This document shows positions 1 through 8,282 of a DNA stretch of 64,000 nt, piece after piece. The position numbers and the translations under genes were made by a program. Each line of letters opens with the position of its first letter. Positions within the stretch are counted from its first letter, which is position 1. The DNA is taken from assembly GCA_036503555.1 (NCBI GenBank), contig DASXWQ010000082.1, positions 310,001 through 374,000 on the forward strand. The letters are read 5' to 3'. The notes under the pieces were generated by a model, which was given only the letters and a program-made list of their open reading frames with translations, had not been told where the DNA came from and made no database searches. The DNA is from Actinocatenispora sp036503555. GTDB lineage: Bacteria; Actinomycetota; Actinomycetes; Mycobacteriales; Micromonosporaceae.

Positions 1-429
1 ATCCTCGACACCTGCCGCGAGCTCGGCATCGGCATCACCGCGTACGGCGTGCTGTCGCGCGGGCTGATCGGCGGCGTCCAGCGGACGTACGAACCCGGCG
101 ACCCGCACGCGAACTGGCCCCGTTTCCAGGGCGACAACCTCGACCGCAACCTCGACCTCGTCGCCCGCCTCGAACCGGTCGCCGCCCGGCACGGGCTGAC
201 CGTCGCGCAGCTCGCGATCGCCTGGGTGGCGGCGCGGGGGGACGACGTCGTGCCGCTGGTCGGGATGCGTACCGTCGGGCGCCTGCGCCCGGCCGTGGAC
301 GCGTTGGCCGCCACGCTCACCGCCGACGACCTCGCCGAGATCGACCGGGCCGTACCCGCCGACGCGGTCGCCGGCACCCGCTACCCGGCGGCGCTGATGA
401 CGCAGCTCGACAGCGAACGGCCCGCCTGA
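1..429 (+). CDS. aldo/keto reductase, C-terminal part
   Basis: These are the last 142 codons of an aldo/keto reductase. The frame is open from base 1, so the N-terminal barrel with the catalytic Tyr and Lys lies outside the window. Visible are the barrel strand ITAYGVLSRG (fragment residues 12-21), the helix VAQLAIAWV (about 68-76) and VVPLVGMRTVGRL (about 83-95), which matches the family's NADPH-binding IPGTR loop. The family reduces aldehydes or ketones with NADPH in the cytoplasm; the substrate cannot be told from this piece. The gene ends about 45 bp before a degraded gene on the other strand. Confidence 0.85.
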   Translation: MLDTCRELGIGITAYGVLSRGLIGGVQRTYEPGDPHANWPRFQGDNLDRNLDLVARLEPVAARHGLTVAQLAIAWVAARGDDVVPLVGMRTVGRLRPAVDALAATLTADDLAEIDRAVPADAVAGTRYPAALMTQLDSERPA

Positions 430-472
430 CCCCGGCGTACCGCGGTTGCCTTGTCTGGCAACGGTTTCGAGG

Positions 473-682
473 TCAGGTGTCCAGGTCGGCCTGCATCCTG
501 CCCGCGCGTACCGGCCGCGCCGGTCCTCGCGTACCCGGTCGGTCTGCTCGCGCGCGTAGCGCCGGTCGGCCTCGGCCCGGTCGCGGTCGGCCCGCCCGCT
601 GGCTGGTGAGCACCTGGCTGGCCAACGCGCCGGACGTCGACAGCACGGCCACCAACGCCGTGCTCCACAGCGGTGTCGTCAT
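473..682 (-). pseudogene. frameshifted small membrane/coiled-coil protein
   Basis: A 69-codon frame starts MTTPLWSTALVAVLST, a good single membrane helix, and then becomes a meaningless Arg/Pro-rich tail. Shifting the frame by one base near position 600 gives a natural continuation (RADRDRAEADRRYAREQ), a charged coiled coil of the kind that follows such N-terminal helices in small actinobacterial proteins. The coiled coil itself soon runs antisense into the aldo/keto reductase. I read this as a truncated gene with one frameshift. No clear ribosome binding site precedes the ATG. It could instead be a short real protein, so confidence is modest. Confidence 0.4.
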
Positions 683-755
683 GGCAGGCAAACCACCGAT
701 CCGGCGCCACCGGTCGCGGGTGACGGCGCACGGCACGGACCCAGCGGGCCGGCCG

Positions 756-2444
756 TCAGGCGCCGGGCTTCCACAGCTTGTACGTGACGGTCAGGTTGAC
801 CACCATCCCGTTCTTGGACTCGTGGTCCGTCACGGACAGGTAGCCGAGCCGGTTCCCGCTCGTCCGTACGCAGAGCACGTCGCCGTCGGTCAGCCGGTAC
901 GGGTCGATCGTCAACGCCCAGCCCGGCGCGGCGGTGCAGTCGGCGGCGCCCTGCGGCAGACCGGCGCCCGCCAGGACGGTGAGTTCCGCGCCGTTGACGG
1001 CGTCGAGGCCGGCGACGCCGCCGTTGACCCCGCCGATCTGGATGTCGCTGCCGTCGTCCTTCCCGTCCGTGACCCGACCGGCGTCGAGGTCGGCGGCGAC
1101 CACGGGGGCGTAGCGGCAGCCGCGACTGTCGGAGGCCACCATCGACGTACACAGGTGGAGGGTGCCGGTGATCTCCTTCGGCGGCGGCGGCGTCGTCGCG
1201 TCGCCGGCGCCGATCAGGGGTACCACCTTGACGGCGGCGATCACGGCGAGCAGGACCAGCGCGGCCAGGCCGGCGGTCAGCAGTACGCGTCGGCCGCGCG
1301 GCGGATCGGCGGGCCGCGGCAACGGTGCGACGGGCCTGGACATCGTGGCGTCCGCGACGGCGGGCCCGGCGACGGCGGGCGCGGTGCCGGCGACGGCGGG
1401 CGCGGGCGCGGTGCCGAGCAGGCCGCCGCGGGCGACGACGAGCTCGGGTTGCTCGGCGACCGTCGGCGCGGTTCCCAGCCCGCGGTGGAGCATGCCGGCC
1501 ACCAGCGGCATCCGGCTGGCGCCGCCGACCAGGAACAGGACGGGTGACCCGGGCAGCGCGGCGGCGGCGATCGCCGTGCGGGTCGCGGCGACCGTACGGT
1601 CGATCAGCGGCGCGGCGATCGCGTCGAGCTGCTCGCGCCCCACGGGTGCGTCGACGTCGAGCAGCGGTACGTACACGAACGCCTGCGTCGTGCGGGACAG
1701 CATCTCCTTCGCCGCGCGGGTGTCGTCGGTCAGCTGCTGCCAGGCCCGGCGGTCGGCGGCCGTCTCCCGGCCACGCAGCCGGTCCCACGCGGCGGGGTCC
1801 CGCGGCCGGTACGTCAGCTCCAGGTGTTCGATCAGCGCCGTGTCGACGTCGAGCCCGCCGACGTCGGTCAGCCCGCCCTCGGCGAGCACCGTCGCGCCGC
1901 GTACCACGGACACGTCGAAGGTGCCGGCGCCGAGGTCGTACACGACCAGCGGGTCGCCGGCGCGTTCGCCGTGGTGTTCGGCGAAGTAGCGGGCCGCCGC
2001 CACCGCCTCGGGTACGAGGGTGACCTGGTCCCAGCCGGCGCGTCCGGCGGCCTCCCGCAGGATCGCCTGCCGGCGCGGCCCCCACCCCGCCGGATGCGTC
2101 AGCACCACCCGCTCGGCCGGCCCGCCCGCCACGCGCTGCGCCTCGATCGCCACGCGGCCCAGCACGGCGGTGAACAGGTCCACGACCGGCACCTCGACGC
2201 CCAGCAGTACGACGCCGTCGTCGACCCGCTGCTTGGGGTGCGGCTCGAACCGCTCGGGCGCCAACCGCGCCGAGTGCAGCGCGTCGCGGCCGGTGATCAG
2301 CCGGCCGTCCGGCTGCGCGTGCACCGCGGACGGCAGCAGCGGCGAGCCGTCGAACAACAACGTCTCCCCCGGGTCGCCGGCACGCGCCAGCACCGCCACC
2401 GTGTTCGACGTACCGAAGTCCACGCAGAGCCGTACACCCGCCAT
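756..2444 (-). CDS. Hsp70-like ATPase with C-terminal membrane anchor
   Basis: A 562-residue protein of the actin/Hsp70 ATPase fold. Phosphate loop 1 is DFGTSNT (9-15), the second phosphate motif is DLGAGTFDVSV (170-180) and the adenosine motif is VGGASRMP (306-313). There is no DnaK substrate-binding domain. Instead a Pro/Ala linker leads to one membrane helix (about 388-412), followed by an extracytoplasmic domain of about 150 residues with paired cysteines. Such membrane-tethered Hsp70-like proteins are common in actinomycetes and their partners are unknown. The ATG at 2444 was chosen because the phosphate loop then starts at residue 9. The gene stands alone, so no operon context helps. 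Confidence 0.85.
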   Translation of the reverse strand: MAGVRLCVDFGTSNTVAVLARAGDPGETLLFDGSPLLPSAVHAQPDGRLITGRDALHSARLAPERFEPHPKQRVDDGVVLLGVEVPVVDLFTAVLGRVAIEAQRVAGGPAERVVLTHPAGWGPRRQAILREAAGRAGWDQVTLVPEAVAAARYFAEHHGERAGDPLVVYDLGAGTFDVSVVRGATVLAEGGLTDVGGLDVDTALIEHLELTYRPRDPAAWDRLRGRETAADRRAWQQLTDDTRAAKEMLSRTTQAFVYVPLLDVDAPVGREQLDAIAAPLIDRTVAATRTAIAAAALPGSPVLFLVGGASRMPLVAGMLHRGLGTAPTVAEQPELVVARGGLLGTAPAPAVAGTAPAVAGPAVADATMSRPVAPLPRPADPPRGRRVLLTAGLAALVLLAVIAAVKVVPLIGAGDATTPPPPKEITGTLHLCTSMVASDSRGCRYAPVVAADLDAGRVTDGKDDGSDIQIGGVNGGVAGLDAVNGAELTVLAGAGLPQGAADCTAAPGWALTIDPYRLTDGDVLCVRTSGNRLGYLSVTDHESKNGMVVNLTVTYKLWKPGA

Positions 2445-2488
2445 GCGGCCCAGCGTACGAACGGCGGCAACACGCGCGACGCGGCCGC

Positions 2489-3391
2489 TCAGGTGTGGCG
2501 GAGGTGGTCGCGCAGGGACCGGGCCACCCGGGCCATGAGCAGCTCGGCCTCGGGCTGCACGGCTGCCGGCACCCGCGACTGGGTGAGTACGGCGATGGCG
2601 AAGACCTGGCCGTCGGCGTGTTCGACCACGCCGGCCTCGTGCCGCAGGTTGAGCAGGGTGCCGGTCTTGGACGACCACGTCGTCGCGTCGGAGCTGAGGT
2701 CGGGCGCCAGCCGCTGCCGGAACACGTTGCAGCGCAACAGTTCCCGTACGCGTGCCGCGACGTCGGGGTCGATCGCCGACGGCGTCCACAGCGCCTGCAA
2801 CAGGTCCACGAACGCGCGGGCCGAGCCGGAGTTGGCGCGGGTCACGTCGAGCTGGGTGACGGGGTGCCCGTGCCCGGCCGTACCCGCGGCGATGGCCAGC
2901 GAGTGCGCGAGGTGTACCTCGTCGGCGTCGAAGCGTTCCACCGGGGTGTCGGTGAGGTCGCGGACGAGGTGCCGGGCCGTGATGCCGGACAGCCCCCACG
3001 CCCGCAGCGCCCGCGTCACCTCCCCCGGCGGGGTCAGCTCGAACAGCGCGTCGGCGGCCGCACCGTCGCTGATCGAGGTGCTCAGGTAGACGAGGTCGTC
3101 GACGGCGATCTCGGCCGGATGCCGGAACCGGCTGAGCCCGGTCGGCCCGGCGGTGGTGACCCGCCCCGGCTCCACCCGGACCGGGGTCGCGCCGTCCAGC
3201 TCGCCGCGGCGGATCCGGTCCAGGGTCACCGCCGCCAGCGGTACCTTCACCAGCGACGCGACGGGAAACTCCGTGTCCGGCTCGATCCCGATCTCGTACC
3301 CCGAGCGCAGGTCGCGCACCAGTACAGACGCGCGCAGGCCGCCCTCGTCGAGCTCGGCACGCAGCCCGTCGAGCAGCGTCCCGGCGGTCAC
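2489..3391 (-). CDS. class A-type serine beta-lactamase family protein
   Basis: A 300-residue protein with the penicillin-recognising serine hydrolase motifs: SLVK (S46, K49), SDG at 108-110 where class A enzymes have SDN, and KTG near residue 240 in the context SSKTGTLL. No signal peptide is evident at the chosen start, which is unusual for a secreted beta-lactamase. The GTG start overlaps the stop of the upstream LysR gene by 4 bp (GTGA), so the two are probably translated together. True beta-lactamase activity is uncertain; a hydrolase for other amides or esters is possible because Asn in the second motif is replaced by Gly. Confidence 0.82.
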   Translation of the reverse strand: MTAGTLLDGLRAELDEGGLRASVLVRDLRSGYEIGIEPDTEFPVASLVKVPLAAVTLDRIRRGELDGATPVRVEPGRVTTAGPTGLSRFRHPAEIAVDDLVYLSTSISDGAAADALFELTPPGEVTRALRAWGLSGITARHLVRDLTDTPVERFDADEVHLAHSLAIAAGTAGHGHPVTQLDVTRANSGSARAFVDLLQALWTPSAIDPDVAARVRELLRCNVFRQRLAPDLSSDATTWSSKTGTLLNLRHEAGVVEHADGQVFAIAVLTQSRVPAAVQPEAELLMARVARSLRDHLRHT

Positions 3392-4272
3392 GCGTCCCGC
3401 CCGTCCCCGGCGGCGCCGAGACACCGGGCGATCCCGGCCGACAGGGTACGGACGCGCTCGGTGTCGGCCCCGGCCCCGGCCGTCACGTCGTACCCGCGGG
3501 CGACGTGCAGGTCGCCGAGCGGATGCCAGCGAAGTTCGAGTTCGCGGGCCTGCGCGAGGGAGCAGAGCAGCAGGTCGCCGGAGCCGAGTACCTCGGCGAC
3601 GGCGGTGGTCAGCGCGTCGGCCACGGCGACCTGTGCCGGGTGCAGCCCGACCGCGTCGCGTACCCGGAGCACGCGGTCCCGGACGTGCGGGACGTCGTCC
3701 TCCGGCTGGATCCACACCCGGCGCCGCGGCGGCCGCCCGGACCGCCCGACCCGCAGGCTCTCCAGGTGCACGGGCCCCGTTCGGAGCGTCGACGCGCCGG
3801 CCACGCCGAGCGCGACGGTCCAGGCCCCGTCCTCGGCGGGTACGGCGACAACGGCGGCACGGACTTCCCGCGTACGGACGAGGTGCAGCCGGTCGCCCGG
3901 CGCGGCGCGGCGGAAGTCGAGGACCAGCTCGTGCGCGCGGGCCTCGGCGTCGAGCTCGGCGAGACCGCGCGTCGTGCAGGTGTCGGGGACGGCGAGCCGG
4001 AGCGGCCGCAGCCTCGCCCGCCTCGCGTCCTGCTCCATCGTGTCGGCGAGGTGGACCAGGCGCTGGGCGCTCGGCAGCAGGTCCGCCCCGAACGGGGTGA
4101 GGCCGGCCCGCCGGTTCGACCGGTCGAAGAGGCGTTCGCCGAGGTGCCGTTCCAGGGCCGCGATGCGCCGGCTGGCGACCGACTGCGGGATCCGGGCCAC
4201 GGCGGCGCCGTGGGTGAAGCTGCCCGTCTCGCTCACGCTCACGAAGGCCCGGCAACCGGCGACGATGTCCAC
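3388..4272 (-). CDS. LysR-family transcriptional regulator
   Basis: A 294-residue LysR regulator. The winged helix-turn-helix covers residues 1-60 (SFTHGAAVARIPQSVASRRI as recognition region, then LERHLGERLFDR), followed by an effector-binding region that is Arg-rich and poorly conserved. The stop codon overlaps the start of the beta-lactamase-like gene, so regulator and hydrolase form one transcript. That differs from the classic divergent LysR/beta-lactamase arrangement. It may regulate the downstream gene or its own promoter upstream of 4272. The inducer cannot be inferred. Confidence 0.88.
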   Translation of the reverse strand: MDIVAGCRAFVSVSETGSFTHGAAVARIPQSVASRRIAALERHLGERLFDRSNRRAGLTPFGADLLPSAQRLVHLADTMEQDARRARLRPLRLAVPDTCTTRGLAELDAEARAHELVLDFRRAAPGDRLHLVRTREVRAAVVAVPAEDGAWTVALGVAGASTLRTGPVHLESLRVGRSGRPPRRRVWIQPEDDVPHVRDRVLRVRDAVGLHPAQVAVADALTTAVAEVLGSGDLLLCSLAQARELELRWHPLGDLHVARGYDVTAGAGADTERVRTLSAGIARCLGAAGDGRDA

Positions 4273-4401
4273 CGCGGCAGTCTATGCCGATCCGGCATCG
4301 GAACACTCGGTTTCGTCTTGGACAGCATGGACGGGACACGCGACGATACCGTCTCCAACGCGCCGCTCCGGCGCCATCACCCACCCGGAGGTCGGAGACC
4401 C

Positions 4402-4671
4402 GTGTCCTCGTCGCTGTCCGCACGTGCTGGTGGCTACCTCGGCGTCGCCGCCGCGCTCCTCGTCGTCACGCTCGGCCTGGGTTGGTTGCTCGCCGCCGCG
4501 ATCGGGTACCGCCTGGCGTTCCTGCCGGCGGCCGGCTGCCTCGTCGCGGGTGCGCTGGCCGCGCTGCTCACCCGCCGCCCGCGGACCGTGTTCGTCTCGT
4601 CCGTGGCCGGCGCCGCCGTCGGCATCGTCGCCGTACCCGCCTGGCTGGTGCTGCTCGCCGCGGTGTGGTGA
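4402..4671 (+). CDS. small integral membrane protein
   Basis: An 89-residue hydrophobic protein with three predicted membrane helices (about 9-31, 33-52 and 60-85) joined by very short loops; the segment TRRPRT between helices 2 and 3 is probably cytoplasmic. The GTG start at 4402 follows a ribosome binding site GGAGG at 4387-4391. It ends 1 bp before the stop of the convergent penicillin-binding protein gene. I do not recognise the family. Its promoter must lie in the short gap between it and the divergent LysR gene. Confidence 0.6.
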   Translation: MSSSLSARAGGYLGVAAALLVVTLGLGWLLAAAIGYRLAFLPAAGCLVAGALAALLTRRPRTVFVSSVAGAAVGIVAVPAWLVLLAAVW

Positions 4672-4672
4672 C

Positions 4673-6505
4673 TCAGCCGACGTCCGCCTGTCTCGGCAGG
4701 CGGGTCGGCGCGCCGAGCGTCGCCTCGGTGAGCGCACGGGTCAGGTCGGCGCCGAGGGCGTGCCCGGCGTCGTCGCGTACCGGGCCGGCGTCCTCGCGGC
4801 CGACCCACGCGACGGTCGCGAGGTCCGGCATGGCCGTGGCGGACCAGACCGAGTGCACCTGGCCGCGGGCACCCCACGGTTCGCTGCCGTCGGCGCCGAC
4901 CCAGGCCACCGCGGCGCCGTGCTCGGTGAAGACCGGCAGCAGGGAGGCGACCGCGGCGGTACGCATGGCCTGGTGACCCTGCGGATGGGCGGTGAAGAGG
5001 GACGCGCCGTCCGCGGCGCGTACCTGCTGGACGACGTGCCGCGGGTACGCCCGGCCCGCCGCCGCGATCGTCGCGTACACGGAGGCCAGGTCGGCCGGCG
5101 ACACCGGGTACTCGCCGAGCGCGACGGCGCCGGTCGTGCGGCCGGCGTACCGGGTGTGCGGCGGGTCGAGGAGGCTCGGCGCGCCGGCGTACCGGGATGC
5201 GACGCCGGCCGCGTGCGCGAGTGCCGCGATCCGGTCCGGGCCGACCGTCTCGGCGATCCGGTACCGCGCCGTCGGCAGGTCGCCGTAGAGGGCGGTGCGG
5301 GCCGAGCACGGCGAACACTGGGCGTCGCCCGGGTTGTAGAGCCGGCCGGTGCGGTCGCCGAAGCGTTGCGGCGAGCTGCCGTCCACCGACTGGTCCGGGT
5401 CGAGGCCGGCGTCCACCGCGGCGACGACGGCGACCGGTGCGAACGCGCCCATCGGCGGGCGGGCCGCCGCGGCGTCGTCGTAGTAGCCGTACCCGCGGTC
5501 GTTACCGTAGTAGGCCCGGACCGCGCCGGTGCGGGGATCCACGGCGACCACTGCGGCCCGCAGCTCGGCCGGCTGGCCGGACAGCTGCCGCCGTACCTCG
5601 GTGACGACGGCGCGCTGATCGTCCCGGTCGATCGTGGTCACCACCCGCAGCCCGGCGGTACGCAGCCGCTGCGCGCTGATGCCCGCCGCGGCCAGCTCCT
5701 GCTCGACGTACCCGACGACGAGGCTCGTCGGGTCCCGGTCGGCGCCGGTGGCGCGCGGCGGTGGCACCGTCCGCGGGTAGCGCGGGGCCGCGCCGGCGAG
5801 CCAGTTCATCGCGCGCATGCCGGCCAGCACGTACCGGAAGCGCTGCCGGGCCGCGGCGGCGTCGACGGCCGGATCGAAGTTCGTCGGGTCCTTGACGGCG
5901 GCGGCGAGCACCGTGCCCTGCGCCAGGCTCAGCCGCTCCACCGGTACCCCGAAGTACGCCCGGGCCGCCGCGTCGATCCCGTACGCGCCGCGGCCGAAGT
6001 AGATCGTGTTCAGGTACCGCTCGAAGATCTGGTCCTTGTCGTACCGGCGCTCCAGCTTGATCGACAGGGCGGCCTCGCGCGCCTTGCGGGACACCGTCCG
6101 GTCCTGCGTCAGGTACGCGTTGCGCACGTACTGCTGGGTGATGGTCGACGCGCCCTGCGCCTCGTCGGCGGTCACGTCGGCCCAGACCGACCGGAAGATC
6201 CCGCGTACCGAGACGCCGCCGTGCCGGTAGAACGTGCGGTCCTCGGCGGCGAGCACGGCGTGCCGCACCGCGACCGGCACCGCCGACAGGCGTACCTTCG
6301 TGCGGTTCACCACGCCGAGCCGGGCGAGCACGGTGTGTCCGTCGGAGTAGTAGAGGACCGACTCCTGCGGCTGGGCGGGCTCGTCCGGCAACGGCACCGA
6401 CAGCACGTAACCCACGGCACCCAGCGCCACCAGCACCACCAGCGCGCCCGCGCCCGCCACCCAGCGGCGCCACCGGCGTACGTGCCTGACTCGTCGTGCG
6501 ATCAC
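4673..6505 (-). CDS. class A penicillin-binding protein, transpeptidase half degenerate
   Basis: A 610-residue protein with a short basic cytoplasmic tail and one membrane helix (about 17-38). An intact GT51 peptidoglycan glycosyltransferase domain follows: catalytic Glu in AEDRTFYRHGG (E88), GASTITQQ (118-125) and the RKAREAALSIKLE and NTIYFGRGAYG motifs. The transpeptidase domain keeps the fold markers but not the active site. The SxxK position reads GAFA (353-356), the SxN position reads DLP (409-411) and no KTG motif is present. It should polymerise glycan strands but not cross-link them. The GTG at 6505 follows a strong GGGAGG site; an earlier GTG at 6598 is possible. Confidence 0.88.
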   Translation of the reverse strand: MIARRVRHVRRWRRWVAGAGALVVLVALGAVGYVLSVPLPDEPAQPQESVLYYSDGHTVLARLGVVNRTKVRLSAVPVAVRHAVLAAEDRTFYRHGGVSVRGIFRSVWADVTADEAQGASTITQQYVRNAYLTQDRTVSRKAREAALSIKLERRYDKDQIFERYLNTIYFGRGAYGIDAAARAYFGVPVERLSLAQGTVLAAAVKDPTNFDPAVDAAAARQRFRYVLAGMRAMNWLAGAAPRYPRTVPPPRATGADRDPTSLVVGYVEQELAAAGISAQRLRTAGLRVVTTIDRDDQRAVVTEVRRQLSGQPAELRAAVVAVDPRTGAVRAYYGNDRGYGYYDDAAAARPPMGAFAPVAVVAAVDAGLDPDQSVDGSSPQRFGDRTGRLYNPGDAQCSPCSARTALYGDLPTARYRIAETVGPDRIAALAHAAGVASRYAGAPSLLDPPHTRYAGRTTGAVALGEYPVSPADLASVYATIAAAGRAYPRHVVQQVRAADGASLFTAHPQGHQAMRTAAVASLLPVFTEHGAAVAWVGADGSEPWGARGQVHSVWSATAMPDLATVAWVGREDAGPVRDDAGHALGADLTRALTEATLGAPTRLPRQADVG

Positions 6506-6683
6506 GCGCGCCTCCCACCCGGTCCGTTCGTCCGTCGCAAGGACGGTCCCGACACCCCGATCGGATGTCCGGACCGCGAGTTCTGTTGGCCTTGTCACGA
6601 CAGGCAACCCGCCGGCGATCCGTGCCGCGGGCAACCTTTCCGCCGGCCGGGACGTACTTGGGTGTGGTGGGAGAGGAGACCGG

Positions 6684-7184
6684 ATGCGGCACGCGCACAG
6701 GTACGACGAGTTGGCCCGGCTCGTGTCCGAGCGCGGCGACGGCCTGCTCGCCGCGGCGGTCCTGCTCACCGGCGACCGGCCGTCGGCCGAGGACCTGTTC
6801 CAGCACGCCCTGGAGCGGGTCATGCGCCGCGGTACCCGCCTGCGCGGCGACCCCGAGGGCTACCTGCGCCGCACCATGTACCACCTGGCCGTGGACCGGT
6901 GGCGCGGACTGGTCCGCCGCCGCGAGGTGTACGGGCGGGCCGCGGACGCCGAGGTCGCCGACCACGCCGACGGTGTCGAACTGCGCTCCGAGCTGATGCG
7001 CGCGCTGCGCCAGCTGCCGCCGCGGCAACGCGCCGTCCTCGTACTGCGCTACTTCGAGCAGCTCAGCGAGGCGGAGGCCGCGCGGGTGCTCGGCTGCTCG
7101 GTCGGCACCGTCAAGTCCAGCAGCGCCCGCGCCCTGCGCCGGCTGCGCGACCAGATCGACGACCTCGCCGCGCTGCGGCAGTGA
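6684..7184 (+). CDS. SigE-family ECF RNA polymerase sigma factor
   Basis: A 166-residue sigma factor with region 2 at about 10-80 (core-binding motif LFQHALERVMRR and promoter-melting segment RRTMYHLAVDRWR) and region 4 at about 105-160 (LPPRQRAVLVLRYFEQLSEAEAA and recognition helix CSVGTVKSSSARAL). It belongs to the SigE family (named after Streptomyces), whose members usually sit beside a membrane protein with a short cytoplasmic N-terminus, as here. The ATG follows a GGAGAGGAG ribosome binding site. It is divergent from the penicillin-binding protein gene, so a cell-envelope role is plausible but not shown. Confidence 0.92.
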   Translation: MRHAHRYDELARLVSERGDGLLAAAVLLTGDRPSAEDLFQHALERVMRRGTRLRGDPEGYLRRTMYHLAVDRWRGLVRRREVYGRAADAEVADHADGVELRSELMRALRQLPPRQRAVLVLRYFEQLSEAEAARVLGCSVGTVKSSSARALRRLRDQIDDLAALRQ

Positions 7185-7210
7185 ACCAGCACGTCACCGG
7201 GAGGACGAGG

Positions 7211-8134
7211 ATGGATCCCAGGATCGAGGACCGGCTCCGCGACGAACTCGACGCGCACGTACGCGACGTCCGCGTGCCGCCGCGGCTGTTCGACGCGGCG
7301 CTCCGGCGGCACCGGCGGCGCCGCGCGAGCCTCGCGACCGTCGGCTCCACCGCCGCGGTCGCCGCGGTCGCGGTCGGCACCGTCGCGCTGGTCCCGCCGC
7401 ACACCCCGGGCGGTACCCGGGCCGTCGCGCCGACCGTCGCCGGCTCGCCGAGCCTGGAGACCGTCGCCGCGATCCGGCCCCGGCTCATCGCCGCGCTCGA
7501 CGCGTCGCACGCGATCGTGCGGACCACGGCGCGGTCCGACGTCCGGACCTTCCGGGTCCCGCCGGGCCCGTTCCGTGCCACCGCGCCGGGCCCGACACCG
7601 TCGGGGACAGCCCACCGGCAGGTCAACGAGAACTGGTTCGACCCCGACACCGGCTACTTCACCGTCTACACGTACGACGACGGCCGGCACACCTCGACCA
7701 CCCGGTACCCGCAGTGGCAGGCGGGCACGATGACCGTCGTCGAGTACGGCACGCGGCGCTACTACGTCGAGCCCGTCGCGGCGACGACACCGCCGCCGGA
7801 GCACGCCACCGGCAAGGCCGGCGAGCCCGTGCTCGACACGGTGCAGGGGATCCGCGCCGCAGTGCAGCGCCCGGACATCCGGATCGTCGGACACGACACG
7901 GTCGACGGGCGTCCGACCACCCACCTGCGCTTCTCCGTCACCGCGTCCGGCGACACGGTCACCGGCGACGCATGGTTCGACGCGCGCACGTACGTGCCGC
8001 TGCGGGCGACGACGACGTACGGCCGGTCGATCAGGATCACGACGCGGTTCCTGCCGCGGACGGCCGCGAGCCTGGCGAAGACCCGGCTCGCGATCCCGCC
8101 GGGGTTCCACCGGGCCGCGGCACCCACCAAGTGA
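7211..8134 (+). CDS. membrane protein partner of the sigma factor (CU044_5270-like)
   Basis: A 307-residue protein with a charged cytoplasmic N-terminus (1-42), one membrane helix (about 46-66) and a large extracytoplasmic domain rich in aromatic beta-strand segments, for example WFDPDTGYFTVYTYDD. This layout matches actinobacterial proteins encoded downstream of SigE-family sigma factors, which are thought to control the sigma factor. No zinc-binding HxxxCxxC anti-sigma motif is present. The ATG at 7211 is chosen for its GGGAGG site at 7199-7204. A GTG at 7181 overlapping the sigma stop would add ten residues and also keep the two genes coupled. Confidence 0.72.
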   Translation: MDPRIEDRLRDELDAHVRDVRVPPRLFDAALRRHRRRRASLATVGSTAAVAAVAVGTVALVPPHTPGGTRAVAPTVAGSPSLETVAAIRPRLIAALDASHAIVRTTARSDVRTFRVPPGPFRATAPGPTPSGTAHRQVNENWFDPDTGYFTVYTYDDGRHTSTTRYPQWQAGTMTVVEYGTRRYYVEPVAATTPPPEHATGKAGEPVLDTVQGIRAAVQRPDIRIVGHDTVDGRPTTHLRFSVTASGDTVTGDAWFDARTYVPLRATTTYGRSIRITTRFLPRTAASLAKTRLAIPPGFHRAAAPTK

Positions 8135-8229
8135 CGCGTGGCCGGTCCATCACGTGCCGCGACGGTGCGCGGCGGAGTTCGGGGCGGGACGCGGTTCGTG
8201 ATCCACACCACTGACAAGGCCGGCGGGCT

Positions 8230-8243
8230 TTGACAACGTTGTC
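8230..8243 (+). promoter_or_regulatory. LacI-type operator on a TTGACA -35 element
   Basis: GACAACGTTGTC at 8232-8243 is a perfect 12-bp palindrome with the central CG and AAC/GTT arms typical of LacI-family operators in actinobacteria. It overlaps TTGACA (8230-8235), a consensus -35 box; the matching -10 box is weak. It lies 40 bp before the GxGYxYP gene. Binding would block RNA polymerase. A LacI regulator gene lies 12.7 kb away in this window and is one candidate ligand. Confidence 0.6.
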
Positions 8244-8282
8244 GCACATCTCGGGCCGATCCTCAGAAGAGGAGCAAAACTG

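Noticed and set aside
679..2085. Long Arg/Pro/Gly-rich frames antisense or parallel to the Hsp70-like gene
   Set aside because: They are shadows of the GC-rich third codon positions; composition is unlike protein and the Hsp70-like frame has clear motifs.
2495..8134. A single plus-strand frame of nearly 1900 codons
   Set aside because: It runs antisense to three well-supported genes and only its last 300 codons are a real protein, the sigma factor partner.
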